The translations under genes were made by a program, and so were the position numbers. The notes below the pieces were generated by a model that was not told the origin of the DNA, did no database searches, and saw nothing but the letters and a program-made list of their open reading frames with translations. From Belliella alkalica (GTDB lineage Bacteria; Bacteroidota; Bacteroidia; Cytophagales; Cyclobacteriaceae): a stretch of 51,818 nt of DNA. Location: contig NZ_JAKZGO010000025.1 of the NCBI RefSeq assembly GCF_022549785.1, positions 1 through 51,818 of the forward strand, read 5' to 3'. This document shows positions 15,610-24,807 of this stretch, in pieces. Each line of letters starts with the position of its first letter. The stretch's first letter is position 1.

Positions 15610-16773
15610 TCAATCTTTTTTAAGGATTTTCCTTGCTATAAGTTCTTTCATGATTTCATTTGTCCCTGCATAGATTCTCTGAACTCTGGCATCAGCATAA
15701 GCTCTTGCCACGGGGTATTCCCACATGTATCCATATCCACCATGAAGCTGAACGCATTCATCGGCTACATCGCATTGAAGTTCAGTCATGCTGTATTTGG
15801 CAGCAGAAGCCATGGCTGAATCCACTTTTTTGTCATTGTGAAGTAATACAAGTTGATCACAATAAATCCTGGCCATTTCAAGTTTTGCTGACATTTCAGC
15901 TATTTTGAACCTTGTGTTTTGGAAGTCAGAAACTGTCTTGCCAAAAGCTGGCCTTTCTTTGACATAGTTCACTGTGGAAAGAAATGTACCTTCTGCAAGA
16001 GCTAATGCAGCAAGGGCAACAACAAGACGCTCTTGGGCCAATTCAGTCATTAAATACTTGAATCCTTCTCCTTCATTTCCCAAGAGATTTTCTTTGGGCA
16101 CTTTGACATCTTCAAAGAAAAGCTCACAGGTATCTTGTGCATGAAGCCCAACTTTTTCGAATGGAACCCCTTTGGTAAATCCTTCCATTTCTGTATCTAC
16201 AATGAAAAGACTGATTCCTTTTGCCCCAAGGCTTGGGTCAGTTTTTGCCGCTACCACTACCAAATTGCACAAATATCCATTTGTGATAAATGTTTTAGAG
16301 CCATTGATGAGATAATGATCTCCCTTATCAATGGCGCTCGCTTTGATATTTTGGAGATCACTTCCAGCTCCTGGCTCGGTCATCGCTACCGCTGAAATCA
16401 TCTCTCCAGACACCATTCCGGGAATGTATTTGGCTTTGGCCGCTTCTGTACCGTAATGCAGGATATAAGGAAATACGATATCGCTATGCAGTGGGTAGCC
16501 TATTGCCGGTCCAGAGCATCCGCTCAGTCCCAACTCTTCAATAAAAAGTGCATTGTATCTAAAATCATCAATTCCCATTCCACCAAATTCTTCTGGGGCT
16601 TGGATGCACAAAAAACCATTGTTACCAAGGTCTGTCCACGATTCTCTCGACACCATTTTATTTTTTTCCCATTCGGCATTTTTTGGACTAATCTCTTTGG
16701 CAATATAATCTCTTACCGATTGCCTAAACATCTCGTGTTCTTCAGTAAAAATCGTTCTCGGAATTCCGTTCAT
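15610..16773 (-). CDS. Acyl-CoA dehydrogenase, long-chain type
   Basis: 387 residues. AMTEPGAGSDLQNIKASA and TFITNGYLCNLVVVAAKT are the FAD/substrate signatures. The C-terminal RIYAGTNEIMKELIARKIL carries alanine (369) where medium- and short-chain enzymes have the catalytic glutamate. Instead Glu261, ten residues after QERL, aligns with the alternative catalytic glutamate of long-chain and isovaleryl-type dehydrogenases. It is therefore expected to be active. It performs the first dehydrogenation of acyl-CoA in beta-oxidation or branched-chain breakdown. It is the upstream neighbour of fadD on the same strand. ATG at 16773. Confidence 0.9.
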   Translation of the reverse strand: MNGIPRTIFTEEHEMFRQSVRDYIAKEISPKNAEWEKNKMVSRESWTDLGNNGFLCIQAPEEFGGMGIDDFRYNALFIEELGLSGCSGPAIGYPLHSDIVFPYILHYGTEAAKAKYIPGMVSGEMISAVAMTEPGAGSDLQNIKASAIDKGDHYLINGSKTFITNGYLCNLVVVAAKTDPSLGAKGISLFIVDTEMEGFTKGVPFEKVGLHAQDTCELFFEDVKVPKENLLGNEGEGFKYLMTELAQERLVVALAALALAEGTFLSTVNYVKERPAFGKTVSDFQNTRFKIAEMSAKLEMARIYCDQLVLLHNDKKVDSAMASAAKYSMTELQCDVADECVQLHGGYGYMWEYPVARAYADARVQRIYAGTNEIMKELIARKILKKD

Positions 16774-16938
16774 ATTTGTTTATTTGGGTCTATTTTAATT
16801 ATCAGAATTAAATTGTGTTTTTATTTTATTTTTGAAATTGAACAATTAAATATAACTGCATTCTGAACATTTACCAACCATAATTTTGATTTATTGGGTA
16901 AATTTCTCAACATTTTTATTTTGTAGAATAACATAAAT

Positions 16939-16971
16939 AAAAAAGAGCTGATTATATACCAGCTCTTTTTT
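16939..16971 (-). terminator. Intrinsic terminator of the M28 peptidase gene
   Basis: AAAAAAGAGCTG (16939-16950) and CAGCTCTTTTTT (16960-16971) form a 12-bp stem around a 9-base loop, nine bases beyond the minus-strand M28 stop codon. Confidence 0.88.
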
Positions 16972-16979
16972 AAACTCTT

Positions 16980-18524
16980 TTATTTGCCCCAAGGTTTTCT
17001 TGGGAGTTTTTGATCTCTTTGTGCTGTGTTGTAAACCATGGCTGCCACGATGATAGCTGCTTGGGTCATATCACCCTGTTGCATCCTTTCGTAAAGATCC
17101 ATATTTGTGTGATAACCTCTTCCATAATCGATAGGGTCTTGGATAAATTGAAAACCAGGTACACCTACTGCATCAAATGCTACATGGTCTGTAGAACCAG
17201 TATTTCTTCTTGTGATTGTTTTTGCTCCCATTTCATGAAATGGCTCAAACCATTTTTCGAAAATTGGAACTAGTTGATCATTTCCTTCCAGATAAATCCC
17301 TCTGATTTTACCGGATCCGTTGTCTACATTATAATATGCGGAAATTTTATCCCACTCCCCTTTCTTATCTTGTGTCTGTCTATCTGCTACATATTTCTGA
17401 ACATAACCTCTTGAACCAAAAAGTCCTTGCTCCTCTTCACCCCATAAAGCAATCCTGATAGTTCTCTTAGGTTGAACTCCCAAAGCTTTCAAAATTCTGA
17501 TTGCTTCCATCATTACTACCACGCCAGCAGCATTGTCATTTGCGCCTGTTCCAGCATGCCATGAATCCAAATGCGCACCTAGCAATACTAGTTCTGGTTT
17601 TAAGGAACTGTCTGTACCAGGAATTTCAGCCAATACATTGTAACCTTTATAATCATCATCCAACCATTCTACTTCAATCTCTGCGTCGATAGTAACAGTT
17701 TGTCCACTTTTTAGAAGCCTTTCGATTCTACCAAAGTGCTCCAATGCAATTTCCATTTCTGGAATAGTCTTATTTTTTGCAGTGCTATAAGATCCTGCCC
17801 TAGTATGGAATACTGTACCAAAATTACCTCTAGTACCAGAAATACGCATTGCTATTCCTTCTTCCATTAAAAATTCATTGACTTTTTGGTCCAAAGCTCG
17901 CTGATCTCTCATCTGCTGAAGCTGTGCTGGAGAATACCTAGCACCACCACCACCGTTGCCGATAGACATTTCTTTTCTATTTGCCAAATCATCCTCAGTC
18001 AATCTTCTAGCTTCAGGTTCAAAAGCAGGAGAAGTAGATAAAGGTGTTGGTACCATGATCACTTTGCCTCTAAGGGTACCTTTGAGTTTTTCAAAATCTG
18101 CTTCAGATTGAATATCCAAAAGGATGACTTCACTATTTATCAGACCGCCAGTCCCATCAGTCCAAGCTTTTGGATAACCAATCAAAGGTGCATAGTAAGG
18201 ATCTTTCATGGCTATGTAAGACTTCTTGACATCCCAACCTCTACCAAATTCACCATAGGAATCAATTTTCACATTCTTTAAACCCCATTCCTTAAATTTA
18301 TCAGCTGTCCATTGTCTCGCTCTTCTCAAATTGGTAGATCCAGACAATCTTGGTCCCATCAAATCAGTAAGGTTGTGAGCCAAATCTTGAATTTGTGAAT
18401 TTCTAGTACCTTCTGTTTTGATTTTGTAGATCATTTCAAGATCAGTGTTTTCCTGACCAAATGATGGGGCGGAAAACAAGAATAGAACAAAAAGGACTAA
18501 TGAAAATTGATATTTGTGTATCAT
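16980..18524 (-). CDS. Secreted M28 family metallopeptidase
   Basis: 514 residues with a signal peptide ending near SFGQ-EN (residue 24). The catalytic domain has GAHLDSWHAGTGANDNAAG (His318, Asp320, Asp330), WGEEEQGLFGS (Glu363/364) and a late STDHVAF with GRGYHTN supplying the last zinc ligand. This is the di-zinc arrangement of M28 peptidases related to carboxypeptidase Q. A PA-like insert lies roughly at 125-260. It is likely periplasmic or surface-exposed and trims peptides. It is a single gene with its own terminator; the upstream region is short and has no clear promoter motif. Confidence 0.92.
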   Translation of the reverse strand: MIHKYQFSLVLFVLFLFSAPSFGQENTDLEMIYKIKTEGTRNSQIQDLAHNLTDLMGPRLSGSTNLRRARQWTADKFKEWGLKNVKIDSYGEFGRGWDVKKSYIAMKDPYYAPLIGYPKAWTDGTGGLINSEVILLDIQSEADFEKLKGTLRGKVIMVPTPLSTSPAFEPEARRLTEDDLANRKEMSIGNGGGGARYSPAQLQQMRDQRALDQKVNEFLMEEGIAMRISGTRGNFGTVFHTRAGSYSTAKNKTIPEMEIALEHFGRIERLLKSGQTVTIDAEIEVEWLDDDYKGYNVLAEIPGTDSSLKPELVLLGAHLDSWHAGTGANDNAAGVVVMMEAIRILKALGVQPKRTIRIALWGEEEQGLFGSRGYVQKYVADRQTQDKKGEWDKISAYYNVDNGSGKIRGIYLEGNDQLVPIFEKWFEPFHEMGAKTITRRNTGSTDHVAFDAVGVPGFQFIQDPIDYGRGYHTNMDLYERMQQGDMTQAAIIVAAMVYNTAQRDQKLPRKPWGK

Positions 18525-18633
18525 CTTTTTTGGTTTAATTATTTTTTCTAAAGTTGCAAAAACGTGTTATTGAATAATCAAAAATGTGAAAAATAATTAA
18601 GTTTAAAGAACCGCTAGTGTAATTTTAACGCGC

Positions 18634-18666
18634 AAAAAAGTCCCAGTTTTTACCGGGACTTTTTTT
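18634..18666 (-). terminator. Intrinsic terminator
   Basis: AAAAAAGTCCC (18634-18644) and GGGACTTTTTT (18655-18665) flank a 10-base loop, just after the minus-strand gene at 18678. T runs exist in both directions. Confidence 0.85.
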
Positions 18667-18677
18667 CGTTACTAGAT

Positions 18678-19271
18678 TTAAAGCAAGATAGTCTTTTGCC
18701 TTCCTTTGATATCCTCAAGCAACATAACTTTACCTTTTACCGAAGTATTTTTGAAATTATAGAATTTTATAAATCCATTTTCTTCATTGATAGTTTCCTT
18801 GAAAATCAATTTTCCATTTTCATCTTTGATCATAACTTTTAGTCCAGGTTTTTCTAGGCCATAAACGGAAAGTCTGACTTTATTTTGATCTACAATTTTC
18901 CCTGATGCCATCAAAGGTAGAACCATTTCTCTTTTTGGCTCTTTTGTTTCAACGTCAAAATTCGCTTTTCCAACCACATCCCTCTTATCCATGCTTTCGA
19001 CTTCTATATTGAAAGTGCCAGTAGGAAATTCAGATAAATTAAAAGGAACGATGACATTAGATTTTACAAAAATTGTAGATCTATACAGCGTTTTTCCTTT
19101 CACATCTTTGATGGTCATCCTTACTTTACCGAGATCTTCTCCAAGTGAAAGTTTTACTATTTTACCTTCAGTTTTTACATATGAAGATGCAGCTACATTT
19201 GATGTTCCTTCTTTTGCGAAAGTACTTGTACTTAGGCTCAATGCTAATGCGAATGTTAAGAGAGTTTTCAT
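18678..19271 (-). CDS. Secreted protein with two beta-sandwich-like repeats
   Basis: 197 residues. A signal peptide (MKTLLTFALALSLSTSTFA) is followed by two repeats of about 80 residues. Each carries a K(L/V)xVxxxD..GKxxYK/IFKxxI pattern: KVRMTIKDVKGKTLYRSTIF near 50 and LKVMIKDENGKLIFKETINE near 145. The layout resembles small Bacteroidota secreted proteins with DUF3244-like or sorting-domain-like beta folds, but I cannot assign a family. It is a lone gene with its own terminator, and a long AT-rich spacer lies upstream. Confidence 0.72.
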   Translation of the reverse strand: MKTLLTFALALSLSTSTFAKEGTSNVAASSYVKTEGKIVKLSLGEDLGKVRMTIKDVKGKTLYRSTIFVKSNVIVPFNLSEFPTGTFNIEVESMDKRDVVGKANFDVETKEPKREMVLPLMASGKIVDQNKVRLSVYGLEKPGLKVMIKDENGKLIFKETINEENGFIKFYNFKNTSVKGKVMLLEDIKGRQKTILL

Positions 19272-19581
19272 AATTTTATATGTTTATTGGTTTTGTTGTC
19301 TGTCAGGATTTATTCATGATTTGTACCAAGAATATTGAAGAAAAATTTCCTTTAAAAACCCTGAATAAAAATTACTTATTTATCTAAAAACCAAAAGGTT
19401 AAAATCCTGCAAAAACTGTATCATTAACAATCAAAACACTGTTCGACTGTCTCAAAAATGAACATATACTTATTAAAAATACTTGGAAGTAAGCTAAATG
19501 AAGGTTGCATCAAACTAATAATATTTTAAAAATATATTTTTAAAATATTTCATCAATAATTGTTTTAGTAAATAGACAAAA
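19272..19581. other. AT-rich spacer without a gene
   Basis: No reading frame is supported between the secreted protein gene and the terminator of the thioesterase gene. It should contain the promoter of the gene at 18678-19271 and holds the perfect palindrome at 19520-19549. Nothing else structured is seen. Confidence 0.55.
19520..19549. repeat. 30-bp perfect AT palindrome
   Basis: The half-site AATATTTTAAAAATA is followed immediately by its exact complement, giving a loopless 30-bp palindrome made only of A and T. It lies about 250 bases upstream of the gene ending at 19271 and is separate from the thioesterase terminator. It could be a protein-binding site or a cruciform-prone element; AT richness makes chance formation easier than usual. 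Confidence 0.6.
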
Positions 19582-19609
19582 AAAACCTGTACAGTAGCGT
19601 ACAGGTTTT
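19582..19609 (-). terminator. Intrinsic terminator of the DHS-OmpA-thioesterase operon
   Basis: AAAACCTGTAC (19582-19592) and GTACAGGTTTT (19599-19609) pair perfectly around a 6-base loop. On the minus strand a T run follows. It lies 29 bases after the thioesterase stop codon. Confidence 0.88.
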
Positions 19610-19638
19610 GAATCAAATCGAACATATGTAAGGTAAAC

Positions 19639-20154
19639 TTAATCTTCTTTAAGCTTCTTTTTGAGGAATTTTACCCGCTCAGCAATAGACATATTTGAAA
19701 TTTCCAGATTTTCTGATGTGGCTTTTAGGAAATCTGCCACACTTCCGGCATGATCTGTCGAAACACCATCTTTGATAGTGACATATCTCATGGTAGTCCA
19801 TAGGACAGTTTTCAATTCATTCTTGTTGTCGTCAGTCATGTAATACTCCACTACTACAGTATTTTGGTTATACCAAAGAACTCTACTCATTATTCTCACC
19901 CATTCCCCAACCTTTGCGGGCTTAACATAAGCTATATTGTGGTTGTAAACTACCCATGCAGACTTATACTTTTGAATAAAATCGATCATTTCTACACCAT
20001 ATAACTTAGGTACTTGATCTTCTCTGGCATTGAAAAAATAATCAAAGTATTTGGCGTTATTCAAATGCTGTAAAGGATCACAATCTTGGAAGCGAATGAC
20101 TACTCTACTTTCGGTTTCTTTTGGATAATGCTTATCTGGATTCAATTCAAACAT
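19639..20154 (-). CDS. Hotdog-fold acyl-CoA thioesterase
   Basis: 171 residues of the 4HBT type. RFQDCDPLQHLNNAKYFDYF carries the conserved D..HLNN.KY active-site segment of YbgC/FadM-like thioesterases. A WVVYNHNIAYVKPAKVGEWV strand follows, as in the family. These cytoplasmic enzymes hydrolyse acyl-CoA or acyl-ACP. It is last in an apparent operon, 12 bases after the OmpA-family gene. The link between a thioesterase and an outer-membrane protein is probably one of expression only. Confidence 0.88.
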   Translation of the reverse strand: MFELNPDKHYPKETESRVVIRFQDCDPLQHLNNAKYFDYFFNAREDQVPKLYGVEMIDFIQKYKSAWVVYNHNIAYVKPAKVGEWVRIMSRVLWYNQNTVVVEYYMTDDNKNELKTVLWTTMRYVTIKDGVSTDHAGSVADFLKATSENLEISNMSIAERVKFLKKKLKED

Positions 20155-20166
20155 ATCAATTCTTAA

Positions 20167-21858
20167 TTATTGTAATCTATCTATTACTAATTCTACTCTT
20201 CTGTTCAGGGCTCTTCCTTCTTCGGTAGATGTATCCGCTATTGGCTTGGAACCTCCCCAACCAGCTATCCTGATTCTTTCAAAATCAATTCCTTTGAGTG
20301 TCATATAACCTCGGATTTTTGAAGCTCTATTCATTGACAATTCTTTGTTCAATTGAGGATCACCGACATTATCAGTATGCCCTTCTAATCTCACACGAAC
20401 ACTTGAATTTAATTTCATAAAATCTACCAAATCATCCAATAATTGTATTGACCTAGCATCAGCAAAGTCCGAAGTCCCCCTATTAAATTGGATATTGTTC
20501 AAAACGATACTTGCGCCAGCTTTTACCGGCATCAGTAAAATTGATTCAGAATCGTATTTCAACCATTCTTCAAAACCAAAATCTTTTGGAATGTAGCCAT
20601 TTGCAGAAACTACAAATCTATCTAGTGAATTGTCATCAATGGCATTTTGAAGTATATAGATATCTTCTGTTGTTTTTTTGACACCTTGTTTGTTAGCATA
20701 AGTGATCAAGAAAGGAATTGCCTCTTGGGTATTCGCATCCAAAACAATGTATTCGGTCGCATTAGTTTTGTTAGCATTGACCAATGCAGAATCAATCATC
20801 TCTTCTATCACTTCTACGGGAGCTTCTTTTACTACTTCAGCAGAAATAGAAACAGAATTCTCATTTTTGATTTCAACTTTTGTTTCTTCGACTACCTCTA
20901 CTATTTCATTTTGAGCATCTTCATTCGTTTCGATAATTGCAAGTGCTTCTTCTACAGATTTCTCTTCTTCTTGGTGAACTACCATCATTAGGTCTCCAAA
21001 ACCTTCGGAATTTTGGGTTGATGTATAAAAAGCTATATTCCCCAAATCCTCAAACACAACATAACTCAATTCGGCACCAGATGAATTCACTTTTTCCACT
21101 TGAATAGGTTTAGACCAATTCTCCCAACTATCATCCAATCTTCGGGAAGTATATATATTTCTTCCAGAATTGGACGTGTTCGAATTTGTGGAAAAATATA
21201 AAGTCTTCAAATCCTTAGAAAGAGAAGGCGTCAATTCTTGTGAAAAGGTATTTATGTCAGTTCCCAAATTCTGTGGAGATGTCCAATTTCCTTCCCGAAT
21301 TTGTTTGGAAACATAAATATCTTCATTTCCATATGTACCAAATGAATTCATTGACATGATGATTACCGAATGGTCTTGGCTGAGTCTCCCGCTAAAATGG
21401 GAACCTTGATTTCTGAAATTGCCCATTTCCAAAGGTCTGACATAATTCCACTCAGATCCAAATCTTGAATATTGGTGAATTCCTTGCCTTTTCCCATTTC
21501 CGCTTCCGCTATGGTAAACATAGACTGTCAGGGCATCCGGGAAACCTACAACCACATCATTTCCAGTAGTGGATAAACTTTTGACATGAATAGGTTCTCC
21601 CCAGCCCCCATTAGGTGATTTTTTTGTCATCCATATATCTCCAAAGTCTGTTTCTCCTCCCAAATTAGCAGGATGATAGCCTACTGAATAAAAAATCTCC
21701 TCTGTTGGAGAGATAACGGGATGTTGCTCATCATAAGGAGAATTAAGATTCTTCAAAGAAGAAATACTTTGAGAATTAGCAATTGAGGTAAATGAAAAAG
21801 CAAGCAGGAGAAACCCACTTGCCTTTATTATATTATACTTAAAATCAATATTCATCAT
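20167..21858 (-). CDS. OmpA-family outer-membrane protein with PD40 repeats
   Basis: 563 residues. After a signal peptide, residues ~30-300 contain WD40-like/PD40 beta-propeller repeats (SPTEEIFYSVGY, SLSKDLKTLYFSTNS). A glutamate-rich, low-complexity linker spans ~300-365. The C-terminal OmpA domain covers ~450-560, with VRLEGHTDNVGDPQLNKELS and RRVELVIDR, the peptidoglycan-binding site. It probably tethers the outer membrane to peptidoglycan and presents a propeller in the periplasm. Tandem ATGs at 21858/21855. It lies 16 bases after the DHS-like gene and 12 before the thioesterase. Confidence 0.9.
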   Translation of the reverse strand: MMNIDFKYNIIKASGFLLLAFSFTSIANSQSISSLKNLNSPYDEQHPVISPTEEIFYSVGYHPANLGGETDFGDIWMTKKSPNGGWGEPIHVKSLSTTGNDVVVGFPDALTVYVYHSGSGNGKRQGIHQYSRFGSEWNYVRPLEMGNFRNQGSHFSGRLSQDHSVIIMSMNSFGTYGNEDIYVSKQIREGNWTSPQNLGTDINTFSQELTPSLSKDLKTLYFSTNSNTSNSGRNIYTSRRLDDSWENWSKPIQVEKVNSSGAELSYVVFEDLGNIAFYTSTQNSEGFGDLMMVVHQEEEKSVEEALAIIETNEDAQNEIVEVVEETKVEIKNENSVSISAEVVKEAPVEVIEEMIDSALVNANKTNATEYIVLDANTQEAIPFLITYANKQGVKKTTEDIYILQNAIDDNSLDRFVVSANGYIPKDFGFEEWLKYDSESILLMPVKAGASIVLNNIQFNRGTSDFADARSIQLLDDLVDFMKLNSSVRVRLEGHTDNVGDPQLNKELSMNRASKIRGYMTLKGIDFERIRIAGWGGSKPIADTSTEEGRALNRRVELVIDRLQ

Positions 21859-21874
21859 AATTGATTTTTATCAA

Positions 21875-22846
21875 TTATTGATCCAAAACTATCGCAAACA
21901 CCAATGGTGCGACGATAGTGGCATCAGATTCTATGATATATTTTGGTGTATCGATCCCAAGTTTACCCCAGGTAATCTTTTCATTTGGAACGGCGCCAGA
22001 ATAAGACCCATAAGAAGTTGTCGAATCTGAGATTTGACAGAAGTAACCCCAAAGTGGAATACTGTCTCTTTGAAGATCCTGATGAAGCATAGGAACAACA
22101 CAAATTGGAAAATCTCCTGCGATCCCACCGCCAATTTGGAAGAAACCTACAGTACTATCTTCCTTAGCGTTATTGGTGTACCAATCTGCCAAATACATCA
22201 TGTATTGAATACCACCTTTGACAGTGTGTACATCTTTTATATCACCTGAAATTACATGACCCGCATACATGTTGCCTAGTGTAGAATCTTCCCATCCTGG
22301 AACAATGATAGGAAGGTTTTTCTTAGCTGCTTCCAAAAGCCAGCTGTTTTTTGGATCTATTTGGAATGATTTATCCAATTTTCCTGAAAGAAGAATTTTG
22401 TAAAAAAACTCATGTGGAAAAAACGCTTCTCCAGCTTGATCAGCTTTGACCCATTCTTCCAAAATAACATCTTCTATCCTTCTCATAGCTTCCATCTCAG
22501 GAATACAAGTGTCAGTCACTCTATTCATATGTCTAGCGAGCAAGTCATTCTCCTGCTCTGGAGATAGATCCCTATAATTTGGAATTCTCTCATAATAATC
22601 ATGGGCAACAAGATTGAAAACATCTTCTTCCAAGTTAGCACCTGTACAAGTGATAATTTGTACCTTGTCTTGACGAATCATTTCTGCCAAAGATATCCCT
22701 AATTCAGCTGTTGACATTGCTCCAGCTAAAGTGATCATCATTTTCCCATTATTATCAAGGTGGGTTTTGTAACCTTCCGCAGCGTCAATTAATGCAGCAG
22801 CATTGAAGTGCCTGTAATTATGTTTTAAAAACTCAGTTATTTTCAT
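21875..22846 (-). CDS. Deoxyhypusine synthase family protein
   Basis: 323 residues. MMITLAGAMSTAELGISLAE and TCTGANLEEDVFN are the NAD-binding features of the family. ITWGKLGIDTPKYIIESDAT carries the lysine (K295) equivalent to the imine-forming lysine of the human enzyme. Family members move the aminobutyl group of spermidine to an amine acceptor with NAD. Bacteria lack eIF5A, so hypusine formation is unlikely. Polyamine chemistry such as homospermidine formation is a reasonable inference, and a ureohydrolase gene of the agmatinase type lies 9 kb away. It is first in an operon with the OmpA gene. Confidence 0.88.
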   Translation of the reverse strand: MKITEFLKHNYRHFNAAALIDAAEGYKTHLDNNGKMMITLAGAMSTAELGISLAEMIRQDKVQIITCTGANLEEDVFNLVAHDYYERIPNYRDLSPEQENDLLARHMNRVTDTCIPEMEAMRRIEDVILEEWVKADQAGEAFFPHEFFYKILLSGKLDKSFQIDPKNSWLLEAAKKNLPIIVPGWEDSTLGNMYAGHVISGDIKDVHTVKGGIQYMMYLADWYTNNAKEDSTVGFFQIGGGIAGDFPICVVPMLHQDLQRDSIPLWGYFCQISDSTTSYGSYSGAVPNEKITWGKLGIDTPKYIIESDATIVAPLVFAIVLDQ

Positions 22847-23011
22847 AAGTAAATGTTTTGTTTTTCCGTAATGAATGAAGTCTCTTGCATTAAAAGCCCC
22901 CTTCCGATAGTAATTTGGTGTATCTTAAAATGAAAGTCTCAATAAATGCTAGAATTCATCAATTTTGACTCTGATTTTTTCAGATCACAAAATTATCAAT
23001 TTAAACGACAC

Positions 23012-23041
23012 AAAAAAAGCCCAGTCGACTGGGCTTTTTTT
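23012..23041 (-). terminator. Perfect palindromic terminator
   Basis: AAAAAAAGCCCAGTC and its complement form a 30-bp perfect palindrome, 22 bases after the minus-strand OmpH-like gene. It has A and T runs on both flanks, so it can stop transcription both ways. Confidence 0.9.
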
Positions 23042-23063
23042 ATAATGTGCTTAATTTGACTTA

Positions 23064-23678
23064 TTATTTAGCTGGAGTCGCTGGTTGGTTCTTTTTAGCA
23101 ATGAATTTCTCATTCAATCCTTTTGTAACCTTATCTGTAATATCCAGGGATTTTTTTGAATACCACACAGCACCACCTCTTGTATAAGACAGGATCATTT
23201 CAAGATCATTTGCTTCAGCATATTCAGTCAAATATTCTTGGATCTCGTCGATTACATCGCTGTATAGTTTTGATTCGTCAGTCTGAAGTTCTTGCATCAA
23301 ATTATCTCTGTAAGACACAAGGTTTCTTTCTTTTTTCATCAAATCTTCCTGCTTTGCTCGAGCTTGATTTGGAGTCATTGAACCTGCAGTTTGCTCAAAA
23401 TTAGCAACTTCTTGTTCGAACCCTCTAGCTCTACTTCCCAATTCAGTTTCGAATTTTTTACCTTTTTCGGTGATTTGGCCAGATTGCTCTTTGAAGAAAT
23501 CATAATTGGCTATAACACTATCTGTAAGGATATATGCGATTTTAAGGTCTGAAATACTTACTTCAGAGCTTTCTTCTGTACTCGGGTTTGATTCCGGGGT
23601 GGTACCTGAATTATTGCAGGAGGAGAATACAATTGTTGCAAATCCTAGAACACCCAATACTTTCGATAATTTTTTCAC
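23064..23678 (-). CDS. OmpH/Skp-like lipoprotein
   Basis: 204 residues from GTG at 23678, which gives a proper lipoprotein signal (LSKVLGVLGFATIVFSSC, lipobox FSSC). In-frame sequence upstream to 23720 has no signal-like character. The mature part starts with LKIAYILTDSVIANYDFFKE, typical of OmpH/Skp. A long charged coiled coil follows (about 70-150) and then a C-terminal beta piece (DLEMILSYTRGGAVWYSKKS). Skp relatives chaperone outer-membrane proteins through the periplasm; a lipid-anchored version should act at a membrane. It is a single gene with its own terminator. Confidence 0.87.
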   Translation of the reverse strand: MKKLSKVLGVLGFATIVFSSCNNSGTTPESNPSTEESSEVSISDLKIAYILTDSVIANYDFFKEQSGQITEKGKKFETELGSRARGFEQEVANFEQTAGSMTPNQARAKQEDLMKKERNLVSYRDNLMQELQTDESKLYSDVIDEIQEYLTEYAEANDLEMILSYTRGGAVWYSKKSLDITDKVTKGLNEKFIAKKNQPATPAK

Positions 23679-23901
23679 GTTTGTTTGCTTATAATTTGTA
23701 CTTGGCGCAAATATAAACAAAGTATTGTTTGTTCAAATTATTATCGAATCTCTAATTGTTAATTTGAGTTAAATCTATGTGAGATCAATTACACAAAACC
23801 CTGTAACTTATTGACAAATAGTGGTAGTCCATATTCTCCGTACTATAGAATTTTTTTTGGGGAAAATTTCATAAATAGAACTTTGTATTTGTTTTTATAC
23901 T

Positions 23902-24804
23902 TCAAAAAAACACTTCCTGAGCCAACCTATAAGTATTTGCATGCGCTTCGATTATATCAGAAATTTTCGGAGAATACCCTCCTCCCATACAACACATGAT
24001 TGGTATTTTATTCAATTTTGCCAATTCCAAAACCATTCTATCACGTTCTTTACATCCTTGTATTGTCAAAGCCAATCTTCCCAACTTATCAGACTCCAAC
24101 ACATCTACACCGCATTGATAAATAATATAATCAGGCTGAACTGTATCTAGCAAAGGATATAAATTATCAACTAGAATTTTTAAATATGTAGCATCATCAA
24201 TCTTATCTGGTAACCCTATATCCAAATCTGACTTCTCTTTATGCATTGGGTAATTAGAAGCTCCATGCATACTGAAAGTAAAAACCTTTTCATTGTTTTC
24301 AAAAATCTGAGCGGTTCCATTTCCTTGATGCACATCCAAATCAACCACCAAAACTTTTTTTGCCAGTTCATTTTCAAGGAGATAATTTGCTGAAATTGCA
24401 ATATCATTCAATAGGCAAAAACCTTCACCCCTGTCTACAAATGAATGGTGTGTTCCCCCCGCAATGTTCATTGCAATACCAAAATCTAAAGCAAACAACG
24501 CTGCTTGAACTGAACCATCCATAATATGGATTTCTCGATTTACCAGTTCAGAACTTAATGGAAAACCTGTTTTTCTGATCTCGGATTTTGTAAGAGAAAG
24601 ATCTTTCAGCTTGGTGAAATAGTTGTAATCGTGGGTATTGATGATCCATTTTTCATCCAGAATACCAGGTTCAAAAAAATTACTTGTATTTACCGTACCT
24701 TCATAAAGTAATTGCTCAGGAAGCAGTTCATACTTTTCCATCGGAAACCTGTGGCCTTGTGGAAGTGGGTGTGCATATATAGGAGAATGGGCAATTTTCA
24801 ACAT
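23902..24804 (-). CDS. Histone-deacetylase-family amidohydrolase
   Basis: 300 residues. GGTHHSF gives the catalytic His119/His120 pair. VVDLDVHQGNG supplies zinc ligands Asp157 and His159, and GVDVLESDKLG the third, Asp239. GGGY contains the catalytic tyrosine. All active-site residues are thus present. Bacterial relatives (acetoin-utilization AcuC-like, acetylpolyamine amidohydrolases, class IV-like) remove acetyl groups from small molecules or lysines. Polyamine genes elsewhere in the window make acetylpolyamines one possible substrate, which is only inference. ATG at 24804; a terminator for the upstream gene separates it from 24865. Confidence 0.9.
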   Translation of the reverse strand: MLKIAHSPIYAHPLPQGHRFPMEKYELLPEQLLYEGTVNTSNFFEPGILDEKWIINTHDYNYFTKLKDLSLTKSEIRKTGFPLSSELVNREIHIMDGSVQAALFALDFGIAMNIAGGTHHSFVDRGEGFCLLNDIAISANYLLENELAKKVLVVDLDVHQGNGTAQIFENNEKVFTFSMHGASNYPMHKEKSDLDIGLPDKIDDATYLKILVDNLYPLLDTVQPDYIIYQCGVDVLESDKLGRLALTIQGCKERDRMVLELAKLNKIPIMCCMGGGYSPKISDIIEAHANTYRLAQEVFF

Positions 24805-24807
24805 AAT

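Noticed and set aside
15610-16773. Acyl-CoA dehydrogenase thought inactive because Ala replaces the usual catalytic Glu
   Set aside because: Glu261 sits at the alternative catalytic position used by long-chain and isovaleryl-type enzymes, so activity is expected.
20647-20991. Plus-strand frame of 114 codons opposite the OmpA-family gene
   Set aside because: It mirrors the low-complexity glutamate-rich linker of the real minus-strand gene and has no independent features.
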